DNA of 13,724 nucleotides from Pseudomonadota bacterium (lineage in GTDB: Bacteria > Desulfobacterota > Desulfobacteria > Desulfobacterales > Desulfobacteraceae). The notes under the pieces are model-generated. The model searched no databases and had not been told where the DNA came from. It was given only the letters and a program-made list of their open reading frames with translations. Position numbers and translations under genes: made by a program. Positions within the stretch are counted from its first letter, which is position 1. Each line of letters opens with the position of its first letter. Below are positions 1 through 7,589 of this stretch, piece by piece. Location: positions 1 to 13,724 of the forward strand of contig JAHIVS010000352.1 in assembly GCA_018816605.1 (NCBI GenBank), in the 5' to 3' direction.

Positions 1-309
1 CATCCGGATCTGGTGGTGGATGCCCTGAAAAAAGGGGCGGACGGCATCATGGTCATGGGCTGACACCTGGGTGAATGTCATTACCAGGATGGTAATATAA
101 AAGCTTCAGCCAGATTCGACGTCATCCGGTTCATGCTGGAAGATGCCGGCATTAACCCTGAACGGGCCACGATCGTATGGGTATCCGGTGCCGAAGGCCC
201 CCGGTTTGCCCGGAAAGTCACCGAATTTACCCAAAAAATAAAAGCACTTGGACCCAATGGCTTCAAAAAAAGCCGGCGTGTCCAAAAGGAGGAGGCACCA
301 TGCCAGTAA
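1..309 (+). CDS. mvhD: Hydrogenase iron-sulfur subunit MvhD, C-terminal part, selenoprotein (UGA at 61-63)
   Basis: Frame 1 is open from the window edge to TAA at 307-309 except for one TGA at 61-63. Read through, it gives the MvhD/FlpD family pattern. 'GADGIMVMG' precedes the UGA, 'HLGECHY' follows it, and 'SGAEGPRFA' and 'KALGP' come near the C-terminus. The family normally has Cys at the UGA position (GCHxGxCHY), so the codon is read as selenocysteine. MvhD carries a [2Fe-2S] cluster and passes electrons from the MvhAG hydrogenase to HdrA in the electron-bifurcating Hdr/Mvh complex. The 5' part lies outside the window; an hdr gene upstream is likely but not visible. The last 10 nt overlap the start of mvhG, which suggests translational coupling. 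The alternative, a pseudogene with a stop, is unlikely because the reading frame and motifs continue intact after the UGA. Confidence 0.9.
80..96 (+). promoter_or_regulatory. Candidate bacterial SECIS hairpin of mvhD
   Basis: A perfect 6-bp stem, ATTACC (80-85) with GGTAAT (91-96), closes a five-base loop AGGAT. The loop begins 22 nt after the UGA at 61-63. Bacterial SECIS elements are small stem-loops inside the coding region, shortly after the UGA, with a G among the first two loop bases; SelB binds them. This hairpin meets those rules (G at loop position 2). The call rests on eye-folding only. Confidence 0.7.
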
Positions 310-1235
310 AAATTGCCGGTGAATGGCTCAACTCCTGCTCGGGATGTGAAATCGCCATTCTCAACCTGGGAGAAACCCTGCTGGATCTTCTTCCCGATCT
401 TGATTTTGTCCACATCCCGGTTCTCATGGACCATAAACACTATGGCCAGCTCGGGGACAAGGCCCAAATTGATATTCCAAAGGCCACGGTGGGACTTGTT
501 TCAGGCGGTATCCGCAATGAGGAACACCTGGAGGTGGCCCATGAGATGCGCAAAAAATGTGATATCCTCATTGCCCTTGGCACCTGTGCCACCCACGGCG
601 GCATTCCTGCCCTGATCAATGCCTATACCAATGACCAGCTCTTTGAACGCTATTATCACACCGAAAGCACGGATCCCGGCGCCCAGGTGCCCGCAAGCGG
701 GGTGTCCAGACTTCTGGACCGGTGCTATGCCCTGGACGAGCAGATCAAAGTGGATATCTACCTGCCCGGCTGCCCCCCCCACCCGGACCAGATTGCCACC
801 GTCATCCTGGCCCTTTTGGCCGGAGAGACCCCGGTCCTGCCTTTCAGAAGCGTCTGCGACACCTGTCCCACAAAGCGCAACGGCAAGGGAAAGGTTAAAC
901 AAATCAAGCGCTTTATCACCACTCCGGCCTTTGATCCGGATCAGCCCCTGGACCAGATGCAATGTCTTCTGGAGCAGGGGTATCTGTGCACCGGCCCTGT
1001 CACCAAGGCGGGATGTGCGGGCAACAGCGGAGAAGGCCCCCGGTGTATCAGCGCCCGGGTTCCCTGCCGGGGCTGCTACGGCCCGGTGAAACAGGACGGC
1101 AACCAGCTTCTGGACATGCTCAATGCCCTGGTCTCCAACGGCATTGATATCAACAGCCTGCCGGACAGGGACAGCCTGCTCCGGTTTTCCGGGGCACACA
1201 ATCGGCTGGTTGCCAACAAAAAAGGAGGGATGTAA
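300..1235 (+). CDS. mvhG: F420-non-reducing [NiFe] hydrogenase small subunit MvhG
   Basis: This 311-residue small subunit of a group 3c hydrogenase carries electrons by iron-sulfur clusters from the NiFe site in MvhA toward MvhD. The proximal-cluster ligands are visible: C13 and C16 in 'NSCSGCE', C96 in 'GTCATHGG' and C158 in 'LPGCPPHP'. A Cys-rich C-terminal half (CDTC near residue 185, then CxGxxGxGPRC and PCRGC) supplies ligands for further clusters. The start at 300 is chosen because AAGGAGGAGG lies just upstream and the protein then begins 'MPVKIAGEWLNSC' as family members do. A longer open frame from 177 only extends into mvhD. There is no twin-arginine signal, so it should be cytoplasmic. 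It overlaps mvhD by 10 nt and abuts mvhA directly. Confidence 0.93.
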   Translation: MPVKIAGEWLNSCSGCEIAILNLGETLLDLLPDLDFVHIPVLMDHKHYGQLGDKAQIDIPKATVGLVSGGIRNEEHLEVAHEMRKKCDILIALGTCATHGGIPALINAYTNDQLFERYYHTESTDPGAQVPASGVSRLLDRCYALDEQIKVDIYLPGCPPHPDQIATVILALLAGETPVLPFRSVCDTCPTKRNGKGKVKQIKRFITTPAFDPDQPLDQMQCLLEQGYLCTGPVTKAGCAGNSGEGPRCISARVPCRGCYGPVKQDGNQLLDMLNALVSNGIDINSLPDRDSLLRFSGAHNRLVANKKGGM

Positions 1236-2669
1236 ATGGGAAAAACAATCAATATCTCGCCCCTGTCCAGGATCGAAGGACATGCGAACATTAAAATTCA
1301 ATTGGATGACACGGGCAATGTGGAAAATGCCGTCACCCATTTCAACTCCATCCGGGGGTTTGAAAAATATGTCCAGGGCAAGCCTGCCGAAGAGGTGACC
1401 CGGATCGTCACCCGGATCTGCGGCATCTGCCCCTGGCACCACCATCTGTCCTCCACCAAGGCCGTGGACGCCTGTTTTGGGGCGGATGTGGCTCCTGCCG
1501 GCCACATGCTCAGGGAATGCATGCAGAACATGGCCCATATCAATGACAAGATTCTCCATTTCTACTTTCTGGCAGCGCCTGACTTTGTCCTGGGGCCGGA
1601 TGCCGATTACAGGGTCAGAAACGTCATCGGCATTGCAAAGGCTGCTCCGGACCTTGCACGGCAGGTCATCCGGATGCGCCAACTGGGCCAGATGATGATG
1701 GAAAAATTTGCCGGCAAGGTGATCCACCCCATTGCGGCCGTGCCCGGCGGGTTTTCCAAACCCATGTCCGACAGCCAAAGGCTTAGCCTGATGGACGACA
1801 CCAAGACCCTGCTGGAATTTGCAAAGTTTACCATGGCCCATGCCAAGCAAAACATCTTCCCCAACTACCTGGAAGAGGTGACCACCATCGGCTCCATCAC
1901 CACCGGGTTCATCGGAACGGTGGACGACCAGGGCTCTTTAAACTTTTACGACGGCCGGATCCGGCTCATGAAGCCCGACGGCAGCTTTTCGGATTTCCAT
2001 GATGCCGACTATCTTAATTATATCGGCGAGCATGTGCAAGACACCTCCTATGGAAAATTCCCCTATGCCAAGTCCTGGGGCGAAGGGTTTTCCATGGACC
2101 TTGCACACCCCAAGGGCATCTACCGGGCCAACTGCCTGGCCAGGATCAATGTCTGCGACCGGATTTCAACCCCCCTGGCGCAGGCCGAGCTGGAAGAGTT
2201 CAGGAAAAGCTTTGGCCGCCCTGCCCAGCACACCCTGCTCTACCACTGGGCAAGGCTCATTGAGTTGGTCTATGCCTGTGAAAAAACCCTGGAACTTTTG
2301 TCCGATATTGCCATCTGCGGCAGGGAAACACGGTTTGACGTGACCCCCAGGGCAGGCCGGGGTGTGGGGCATGTGGAAGCCCCCCGGGGCACGCTCATCC
2401 ATGACTATACCACCGATGACAAGGGTCTTATTGTCTCGGCCAACATGATTGTGGGGACCACCCACAACCTGGCCCCCATCAGCATGAGCGTGGAGCAGGC
2501 CGCCCGGATGCTCATCAAGGACGGAAAGGTGGATGAAACCATCCTCAATAAGGTGGAAATGGCCGTTCGGGCCTACGACCCCTGAATTTCCTGTGCCACC
2601 CACCGCCTGGACGGCGGCAAGATTATCGCTATTAAAATTGTGGATAAAACCGGCCGGGAAATCCAATAA
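1236..2669 (+). CDS. mvhA: [NiFeSe]-type hydrogenase large subunit MvhA, selenoprotein (UGA at 2583-2585)
   Basis: This catalytic subunit splits or makes H2 at the nickel-iron site. The N-terminal ligand motif is RICGIC, with C62 and C65. The C-terminal motif reads DP-U-ISCATH when TGA at 2583-2585 is taken as Sec450, followed by C453 and H456; the family consensus is DPCxxCxxH. The frame then runs 21 more residues to TAA at 2667-2669. Such a tail is normally cut off after the His by a maturation protease once nickel is inserted. The full length of 477 residues fits the family, and stopping at the UGA would remove two of the four nickel-binding residues. In known [NiFeSe] hydrogenases Sec replaces exactly this terminal Ni ligand. 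The ATG follows the mvhG stop with no gap, and AAGGAGGG lies inside the end of mvhG. Confidence 0.93.
2603..2617 (+). promoter_or_regulatory. Candidate bacterial SECIS hairpin of mvhA
   Basis: The stem CCGCC (2603-2607) with GGCGG (2613-2617) closes the loop TGGAC. The loop begins 22 nt after the UGA at 2583-2585, the same spacing as in mvhD, and both loops fit NGGAN. A G is present at loop position 2, as expected for SelB recognition. The stem is short but GC-only. The fold was found by eye. Confidence 0.65.
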
Positions 2670-2687
2670 CCAGGAGTTCCCAGCTTT

Positions 2688-2716
2688 AAATGGTGCGGAG
2701 AAATCCGCACCATTTT
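2688..2716 (+). terminator. Intrinsic terminator of the mvh operon
   Basis: A perfect 12-bp inverted repeat, AAATGGTGCGGA (2688-2699) with TCCGCACCATTT (2704-2715), encloses a GAAA tetraloop and ends in a short T run (2713-2716). It begins 18 nt after the mvhA stop. The A and T flanks could make it work in both directions. Confidence 0.75.
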
Positions 2717-2725
2717 GGAACAATC

Positions 2726-3142
2726 GTGAAACCGAAAATTAACAGCATCAGCATTATTTCAATGCTAATTATACTTTTTTTAATATCCATACCCGGCTTG
2801 TATGTTTATTATTTCACCGAATGGAGAAATGATGGCCTTTCCCAAGACATTGCGCAACAGCAGTCCATCCCGGAATTTCAGGAAGATTCCAAAATTTTTG
2901 ATAACCGGATCGTATTACGAAAAGATAAAAGTATCACCCTGAACAAAAGCAGACTGATTTTTAAAGGGGTTACAGACAAAAGAATTCATCTGGATGTCTA
3001 TTTGCTCGAACTGGATCCGGAACATGCTTATCCCCATTATATTTCTAAGACAGATACCAACAAAACAATCCGGCTCGGAGATTCAACCTTCCAGCTTTTA
3101 AAGGTAAGCAAGAGCGTATTGCAGCTGAAGATACTCAATTAG
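2726..3142 (+). CDS. Small single-span membrane protein, function unknown
   Basis: This 138-residue protein (GTG start) is not recognised. After a short basic start (MKPKINS), one hydrophobic segment at about residues 8-30 (ISMLIILFLISIPGLYVYYF) should act as an uncleaved anchor. A soluble domain of about 105 residues follows, rich in charged residues and beta-type patterns, and is probably outside the membrane. The frame is open back to ATG 2690, but that codon lies inside the mvh terminator stem. The GTG at 2726, with TTTGGAA about 5 nt upstream, is therefore preferred; an ATG at 2762 is a further option. Its base composition is more AT-rich than that of the hydrogenase genes, which fits a separate origin. 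No neighbour hints at its role. Confidence 0.6.
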   Translation: MKPKINSISIISMLIILFLISIPGLYVYYFTEWRNDGLSQDIAQQQSIPEFQEDSKIFDNRIVLRKDKSITLNKSRLIFKGVTDKRIHLDVYLLELDPEHAYPHYISKTDTNKTIRLGDSTFQLLKVSKSVLQLKILN

Positions 3143-3403
3143 ACCCCGCCCTCTTCCGGCACCCGGAAAATATAAAAAAATGCAGGTGCTCCAGCTCGCT
3201 CCGGTCAGCCACTATCTGGAGGCCCAGCCCAAACGATTATCCATGGTGCTGCTCAGCTACCTCGGGTTGAATTTTTTTAACCCCTGGGCATAGTTTATAC
3301 TCTGGAGTCCCATTCAAAAAACTGATACCTCTTTTTATTATCGGTGAGCGATTCCCTCACAAAAACCTGCAGACAAAAAAGCAACGGGTGAACACACCGC
3401 TAA
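3143..3403. other. Gene-poor stretch
   Basis: There is no convincing gene here. A 37-codon open frame from ATG 3180 to TAG 3291-3293 has a hydrophobic end but no clear ribosome binding site and no recognised motif. No strong hairpin or promoter was seen. Together with the following remnant it looks like eroded DNA. Confidence 0.5.
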
Positions 3404-3661
3404 TTTGCGTCAGGGCTGCAAAAAAGGTCTGCAGCAAAATCGATTTCGGCCGAACTCGACTTCCAGACCCGGGAGATGGCCGGTCTGTCGCCCATCCTGA
3501 AAATGGCAGATACACACACCATGGTGGTCGTGGCAGAGGTTCATGAAACCGATATCAGCAAGATCCGGTACAACCAGGGGGCTGTGATCAAAAGCCGGGC
3601 CTGCCAAGGGCGCCCTGCGGCGGGGGTGGGCAGAACTGGACCAACAATCCGCACCTCCTAA
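3404..3661 (+). pseudogene. Remnant of a DevB/HlyD-type membrane fusion protein
   Basis: The frame from 3404 to 3661 reads '...MAGLSPILKMADTHTMVVVAEVHETDISKIRYNQGAVIKS...'. It matches the C-terminal part of periplasmic adaptor (membrane fusion) proteins of DevB-type ABC exporters, whose typical pattern is 'M-x-VxAEVxExDIxKVRxGQxAxI'. The later 'GRPAAGVGRTGPTIRTS' resembles the following family segment (G-x-V-x-x-IGxTIR). Only about 80 of the usual 350 or more residues remain. There is no plausible start codon with a ribosome binding site, and the frame ends before the family's last strands. No DevC or DevA partner is nearby. It is read as a decayed gene fragment. The identification is from pattern memory, not from a search. 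Confidence 0.5.
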
Positions 3662-3996
3662 TAAGCTGGGGCCGGCTGTTTTTTATAGCCCCCCTGAAAA
3701 TTCAGGTTGACGACATCTGAATTCTCTGGGATAATCGTCGCAATTACTATTTCTCTGATTTGCGGCATCCACACTAAATTCTTTCTTTCCGGAGCAAAAA
3801 TGCCCCAGGCGATATTGGTGCCATGCCCCAAAAATATCAAATCGTCGGCAATGGGGTCAAAAACAGATCCCAGGCGCTCCGGAGAACCTTCGTATTCAAG
3901 GTAGACTGCCGATAAATTCTCTATTTCATACAGGATGAAGGCTTTAGGATAATGGACAAAACAGCCCGGGAAAAAGACAATCAATTGCGCAAACAT
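3658..3996 (-). CDS. Doubtful minus-strand ORF, function unknown
   Basis: This minus-strand frame of about 112 codons starts at an ATG at 3996 inside the beginning of the sensor kinase gene and ends at 3658. The part outside the kinase gene (about 98 residues) has an ordinary protein composition, for example 'LEYEGSPERLGSVFDPIADD' and 'IFLGHGTNIAWGIFAPERKN'. It is more protein-like than the plus-strand frames there. It has no recognised family and no clear ribosome binding site. Its proposed start overlaps another gene head-on. It may be the surviving 3' end of a gene whose start was lost, or chance. Confidence 0.25.
   Translation of the reverse strand: MFAQLIVFFPGCFVHYPKAFILYEIENLSAVYLEYEGSPERLGSVFDPIADDLIFLGHGTNIAWGIFAPERKNLVWMPQIREIVIATIIPENSDVVNLNFQGGYKKQPAPAY
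3707..3735 (+). promoter_or_regulatory. Candidate sigma-70 promoter upstream of the sensor kinase
   Basis: TTGACG (3707-3712, 5 of 6 matches to TTGACA) is followed after 17 nt by GATAAT (3730-3735, 5 of 6 matches to TATAAT). Transcription would start near 3742 and leave about 210 nt of leader before the kinase start at 3952. No other strong promoter was seen closer to that gene. Confidence 0.4.
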
Positions 3997-6042
3997 GCGG
4001 AAACCCTGATGGAGAGCAGAAAAGACTGCCAGCCGGGGAAAGATGTCGACAAAACACAGGAATTGATCCGAGAGCTTCAGACCACCCAGATTGAACTTGA
4101 ACTCCAGGCCGAACAACTGCGTCAATCGGAACTGGAATTGCTGATTTCCAAAATGCGCTATACAGCCCTATATGATTTTGCACCCATTGGCTATATCAGC
4201 CTTGATCGAAGAGGTGTGATTCTGGAAGCCAATCTTACCTTTGCAGACATGCTGGCAGTGGAAAGAGCATCTTTGATCGGCCGGCCGGTGTCAAACCATA
4301 TTGTTTTTGACCACCGGGATATCTTCCATACGCACCTGAAAACCCTGTCCCCATCACACCCAAAACAAACTTGTGAACTGCAGATGGAGACCGCCGGCCC
4401 AAACCCATTGGAGGTGCATCTTGAAACCACCATGGTTTTGAAGGAGGCGCCAGATCCGGAACAATATCGCACCGTTATCCTGGACATCACCCAGCGCAAA
4501 CGCGCGGAGGCGGCCCTGCAGAAAAGCGAACTCAAATACCGTTCCATGATGGAATCCATGACCGATCCGGTATATATCTGTTCGCCGGACTTCACCATGG
4601 AATACGCAAATCCCGCCATGATCAAACGCCTTGGCCGGGACGCAACGGGCGAAGCCTGCCATGATGCCCTCCACGGTTTGGATCACAGATGCGCATGGTG
4701 CGTGTTCGACAAGGTTGCAGCCGGCAACTCCATTGAAACGACCATTGTAAGCCCCTTTGACGGCAGGAACTATCGTGTAACCAATATGCCGATTCAACAT
4801 CAAAACGGAACCGTTTCAAAAATGTCCATATTTCGGGATATTACCGATTATCTGGCAGCAGTTGTTGAAAAAAACAAAGTGCTTTCTCAATTGCGGCAGT
4901 CCCAGAAACTGGAGTCCATCGGCAGTCTTGCCGGTGGAATCGCCCATGATTTTAACAATATCCTCCACCCCATTCTCGGTTTTGCAGAAATGTCCCTTGA
5001 AGATTTGCCCGAAACCCATCCCGTAAGAGAAAATCTTAAGGACATCATTCAAGGTGCCAAAAGAGCCCGTGACCTGGTCAAACAAATCCTTTCCTTCAGC
5101 AGCCAAAGGGAAACGGAACAAAAACCGCTCCTGCTTAAACCCTTGATCCAAGAAGCGCTGAAATTGATAAGGGCATCCATTCCCGCAAACATTGAAATCC
5201 GCCAGGAACTTTATGATATGCGGGACCATGTTTGGGCCAACCCGACAGAAATTCATGAAATTGTACTCAACCTTTGTACCAATGCCTATCATGCCATGGA
5301 ACACTCAGGCGGCACCCTTTGGGTTCGGTTAAATCGGGCCGTTCCCGGCCCGGACTTAAATTTGCCCCCTGGAGACTATTGCTGCCTTTGCATCAGCGAT
5401 ACCGGCATGGGTATCCGGCCTGAAACAATCGAAAAAATTTTTGATCCGTATTTTACCACAAAAGCACTGGGCAAAGGCTCAGGACTGGGGCTATCGGTAG
5501 TCCATGGTATCGTTAAAAAATATCAGGGCGCCATAGCCGTTGAAAGCCTTATTGGCAAAGGCACTGTTTTCAGGGTGTACCTTCCCCTAACCCTGTCAAT
5601 GAAAAAATCCGATAACAAACAGATTGTCCCATCAAGGCCGGGTGGAGACGAAAAAATTTTATTGGTCGACGATGAAGCGCCCATTGTCAAAATCGGCGTT
5701 CGCATTCTAGAAAAACTCGGCTACAAGGTGACGGGGGCATCCGGCAGCCTTGAAGCACTGGAGTTGTTTACTGCCGCACCCCATTATTTTGACCTGGTCA
5801 TCACCGATATGGCCATGCCCGCAATGGTTGGGACACAATTGGCCCAACGGCTGATACAGACACGCCCTGATATTCCCATCATTATCTGTACCGGATTCAG
5901 CGAGAAAATAGACCCTGAAACAGCGGCCTTTCTTGGCATCAAGGACTATATCAACAAACCGTTTTTAACCATTGATTTGGCTTCAAAAGTTCGGGCGGTT
6001 CTTGACCAGGCAAAAAAGAACACCCCTGCCCCTCCCCTGTAA
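3952..6042 (+). CDS. Hybrid sensor histidine kinase (PAS-PAS-HisKA-HATPase-REC)
   Basis: This 696-residue cytoplasmic sensor has no membrane segment. A coiled-coil-like N-terminus (residues 1-65, ending 'ELQTTQIELELQAEQLRQSE') leads into PAS 1 (about 68-180, ending DITQRKRAE) and PAS 2 (about 195-300). PAS 2 has three close cysteines, C236, C247 and C250. The HisKA box is 'HDFNNILHPILGFAEM', with H332 as the phosphorylated His. The ATPase N-box holds N444, the G1 box is DTGMGI (483-488), and 'GKGSGLGLSVVHGI' follows. The C-terminal receiver has D573/D574, phospho-acceptor D619 and K669. The start at 3952 has GAAGG 10 nt upstream. It likely senses an internal signal or redox state. The sigma-54 activator 327 nt downstream is a natural target or co-regulator, but that activator lacks a receiver, so the link is inferred. 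Confidence 0.92.
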   Translation: MDKTAREKDNQLRKHAETLMESRKDCQPGKDVDKTQELIRELQTTQIELELQAEQLRQSELELLISKMRYTALYDFAPIGYISLDRRGVILEANLTFADMLAVERASLIGRPVSNHIVFDHRDIFHTHLKTLSPSHPKQTCELQMETAGPNPLEVHLETTMVLKEAPDPEQYRTVILDITQRKRAEAALQKSELKYRSMMESMTDPVYICSPDFTMEYANPAMIKRLGRDATGEACHDALHGLDHRCAWCVFDKVAAGNSIETTIVSPFDGRNYRVTNMPIQHQNGTVSKMSIFRDITDYLAAVVEKNKVLSQLRQSQKLESIGSLAGGIAHDFNNILHPILGFAEMSLEDLPETHPVRENLKDIIQGAKRARDLVKQILSFSSQRETEQKPLLLKPLIQEALKLIRASIPANIEIRQELYDMRDHVWANPTEIHEIVLNLCTNAYHAMEHSGGTLWVRLNRAVPGPDLNLPPGDYCCLCISDTGMGIRPETIEKIFDPYFTTKALGKGSGLGLSVVHGIVKKYQGAIAVESLIGKGTVFRVYLPLTLSMKKSDNKQIVPSRPGGDEKILLVDDEAPIVKIGVRILEKLGYKVTGASGSLEALELFTAAPHYFDLVITDMAMPAMVGTQLAQRLIQTRPDIPIIICTGFSEKIDPETAAFLGIKDYINKPFLTIDLASKVRAVLDQAKKNTPAPPL

Positions 6043-6369
6043 CCCCTTAAAAACGCATCCATTTTTAATCCTTGACAGCAGCCTGGGGGCCTGGTAAGGA
6101 ATTGTTCATTGGGCATTTCGTTTAATCTGATCGCCCGATTTCATCCCAATGGGGAGTCAGGCTCTGCCGGAGACCGGACAAGAACAGTTAAGGTCCGATC
6201 CGGTTTCATCCCTTGATTTCAGGCAGACAGACTATCTTCTTGATCCGCCTGCCGGCATTTTACTACATTGCCCAATTTCATCTCAACAGGGTTCGGGCAA
6301 AGCCAAAAAAAACGGACAACACTTTTTTTAAAAAGGTGGATCTAAATTTCATTTCATACCAAGGCAGAT
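6043..6369. other. Intergenic stretch between kinase and sigma-54 activator
   Basis: There is no gene in these 327 nt. A TTGACA at 6072-6077 lacks a good -10 partner. The motif TTTCATC, or a close variant, occurs at 6139, 6204, 6276 and 6347, about 65-72 nt apart, and may be chance. No clear terminator was seen after the kinase gene, so read-through transcription is possible. Confidence 0.5.
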
Positions 6370-7416
6370 ATGAAATTATCAAAAGAAGCACCCGGATCTG
6401 AAACGCAAGGTGCCGCATCTGAATCAACCCCGGAATCATTAACAACGATGCCCTGGGGAGACTGCCCGGCAATGCAGCAGCTATTGAAAGACGTACGATG
6501 CGTGGCCAGATCCAACCGGCCGGTTTTGATAACCGGGCCCACCGGGTCCGGCAAAGAGGTGGTTGCAGCCCATATCCATCGGTTTGGCGACAGGCGTCAT
6601 TCCGCTTTTATCCCGATTAATTGCGGGGCAATCCCTGAGACGCTTATCGAATCAGAACTATTTGGTCATGAACGCGGCGCTTTTACCGGTGCCACACAGG
6701 CCTCTGACGGCTATCTGGGAACGGTTCGGGACGGGACCCTCTTCCTTGACGAGGTTGGTGAGCTTCCCCTCGTTCAGCAAACCAGGCTCCTTCGGGTTCT
6801 GGAAACCCGCTGCTTTGCACCCATCGGCTCAGCAAGGCAGCATAAATTCCATGGCCGGATCATGGCCGCCACACACAAGGACCTCAAGCAGATGGTTCTT
6901 GAGGGGAAATTTCGCGAAGATCTCTACTATCGTATCGGGGTCTTGGTTCTGAGAATACCGGGATTGAACGAACGTCGGGAGGATATTCCCAAACTTGTGA
7001 CCTATATGGCCTCGGACCAAATTCGCACTTTACGCTTTTCATCCGGCGCGCTGGCTGCCCTGACTCAAGCCGACTGGCCCGGAAATATCCGGCAACTCAG
7101 AAATATCGTTGACCGGATCGCAGTCCTAAGCGATGATGACCCGGTAACAAAAGACACTGTTCGTCGGTTTATTTCCGATAGAAACCGATCCATGCAGGAG
7201 ACGCTGGACACGATTACCGCTAAAATTCTTGGGCTTGACCTGGAGAACAAACTTCATTGCCTGCAGTCTTCAATGATCCGCCATGCCCTGCAGAAAACCG
7301 GCGGAAACAAGAGTGCGGCGGCCCGTTTGCTGGGGGTCCACCGGAAGTTTCTTGAGCGCAAACTCCAGGCAGAAGGCGGTTCTTTTTTCCAAACACTTTC
7401 CATGGAAAAACACTAG
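6370..7416 (+). CDS. Sigma-54 enhancer-binding activator without receiver domain (AAA+, Fis-type HTH)
   Basis: This 348-residue transcription activator of the NtrC/PspF class uses ATP to open sigma-54 RNA polymerase at -24/-12 promoters. The N-terminal region before the AAA+ core is only about 30 residues, so no receiver, GAF or PAS domain is present. Walker A is GPTGSGK (56-62), the sigma-54 contact loop is GAFTGA (103-108) and Walker B includes D127 E128. A C-terminal Fis-type helix-turn-helix lies at about 295-340 ('GGNKSAAARLLGVHRKFLER'). The ATG at 6370 has AAGG 7 nt upstream. Activity must be set by a partner protein, by its level, or be constitutive. A good sigma-54 promoter lies 0.9 kb downstream at 8284-8299, making that operon the obvious target; this is inference. 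Confidence 0.92.
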   Translation: MKLSKEAPGSETQGAASESTPESLTTMPWGDCPAMQQLLKDVRCVARSNRPVLITGPTGSGKEVVAAHIHRFGDRRHSAFIPINCGAIPETLIESELFGHERGAFTGATQASDGYLGTVRDGTLFLDEVGELPLVQQTRLLRVLETRCFAPIGSARQHKFHGRIMAATHKDLKQMVLEGKFREDLYYRIGVLVLRIPGLNERREDIPKLVTYMASDQIRTLRFSSGALAALTQADWPGNIRQLRNIVDRIAVLSDDDPVTKDTVRRFISDRNRSMQETLDTITAKILGLDLENKLHCLQSSMIRHALQKTGGNKSAAARLLGVHRKFLERKLQAEGGSFFQTLSMEKH

Positions 7417-7487
7417 CCTCCCTCCCGCTTTGTCCGACCCCTAAAAAAATAATATTGGCCGGATTCGGCCACAGTCAAAAGACAGAC

Positions 7488-7512
7488 CGGCCGGATTCAG
7501 CCGTTTTTTTTT
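7488..7512 (+). terminator. Intrinsic terminator after the sigma-54 activator
   Basis: CGGC (7488-7491) pairs with GCCG (7500-7503), with one further pair inside a mismatch and a GATT loop, followed by nine T (7504-7512). A similar element, GGCCGGATTCGGCC at 7457-7470, forms a 5-bp hairpin just upstream; the two share GGCCGGATTC. Confidence 0.65.
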
Positions 7513-7589
7513 AACACACCCTCGCCCGGTTCAAACAGCCCCATACCCAAGCGCACCAATTGCTGCAGTATTTAAAAAAAATCAGCCTG

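Noticed and set aside
61..63. TGA taken as a true stop or pseudogene mark in mvhD
   Set aside because: The family motif continues in the same frame after it, the UGA replaces a conserved Cys, and a SECIS-like hairpin follows.
501..1850. Long minus-strand open frame across mvhG and mvhA
   Set aside because: It lies opposite two clearly recognised genes; such antisense frames are common in codon-biased genes, and it shows no family motif.
2583..2585. TGA taken as the end of mvhA
   Set aside because: Ending here would lose the second Ni-binding Cys and the processing His, both of which are present just downstream in frame.
6072..6100. TTGACA as a -35 box before the sigma-54 activator
   Set aside because: No acceptable -10 box at 16-18 nt spacing (TAAGGA at best).
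6139..6355. Four TTTCATC-like motifs spaced about 65-72 nt
   Set aside because: The surrounding sequence does not repeat and the motif is short and AT-rich; chance is likely.
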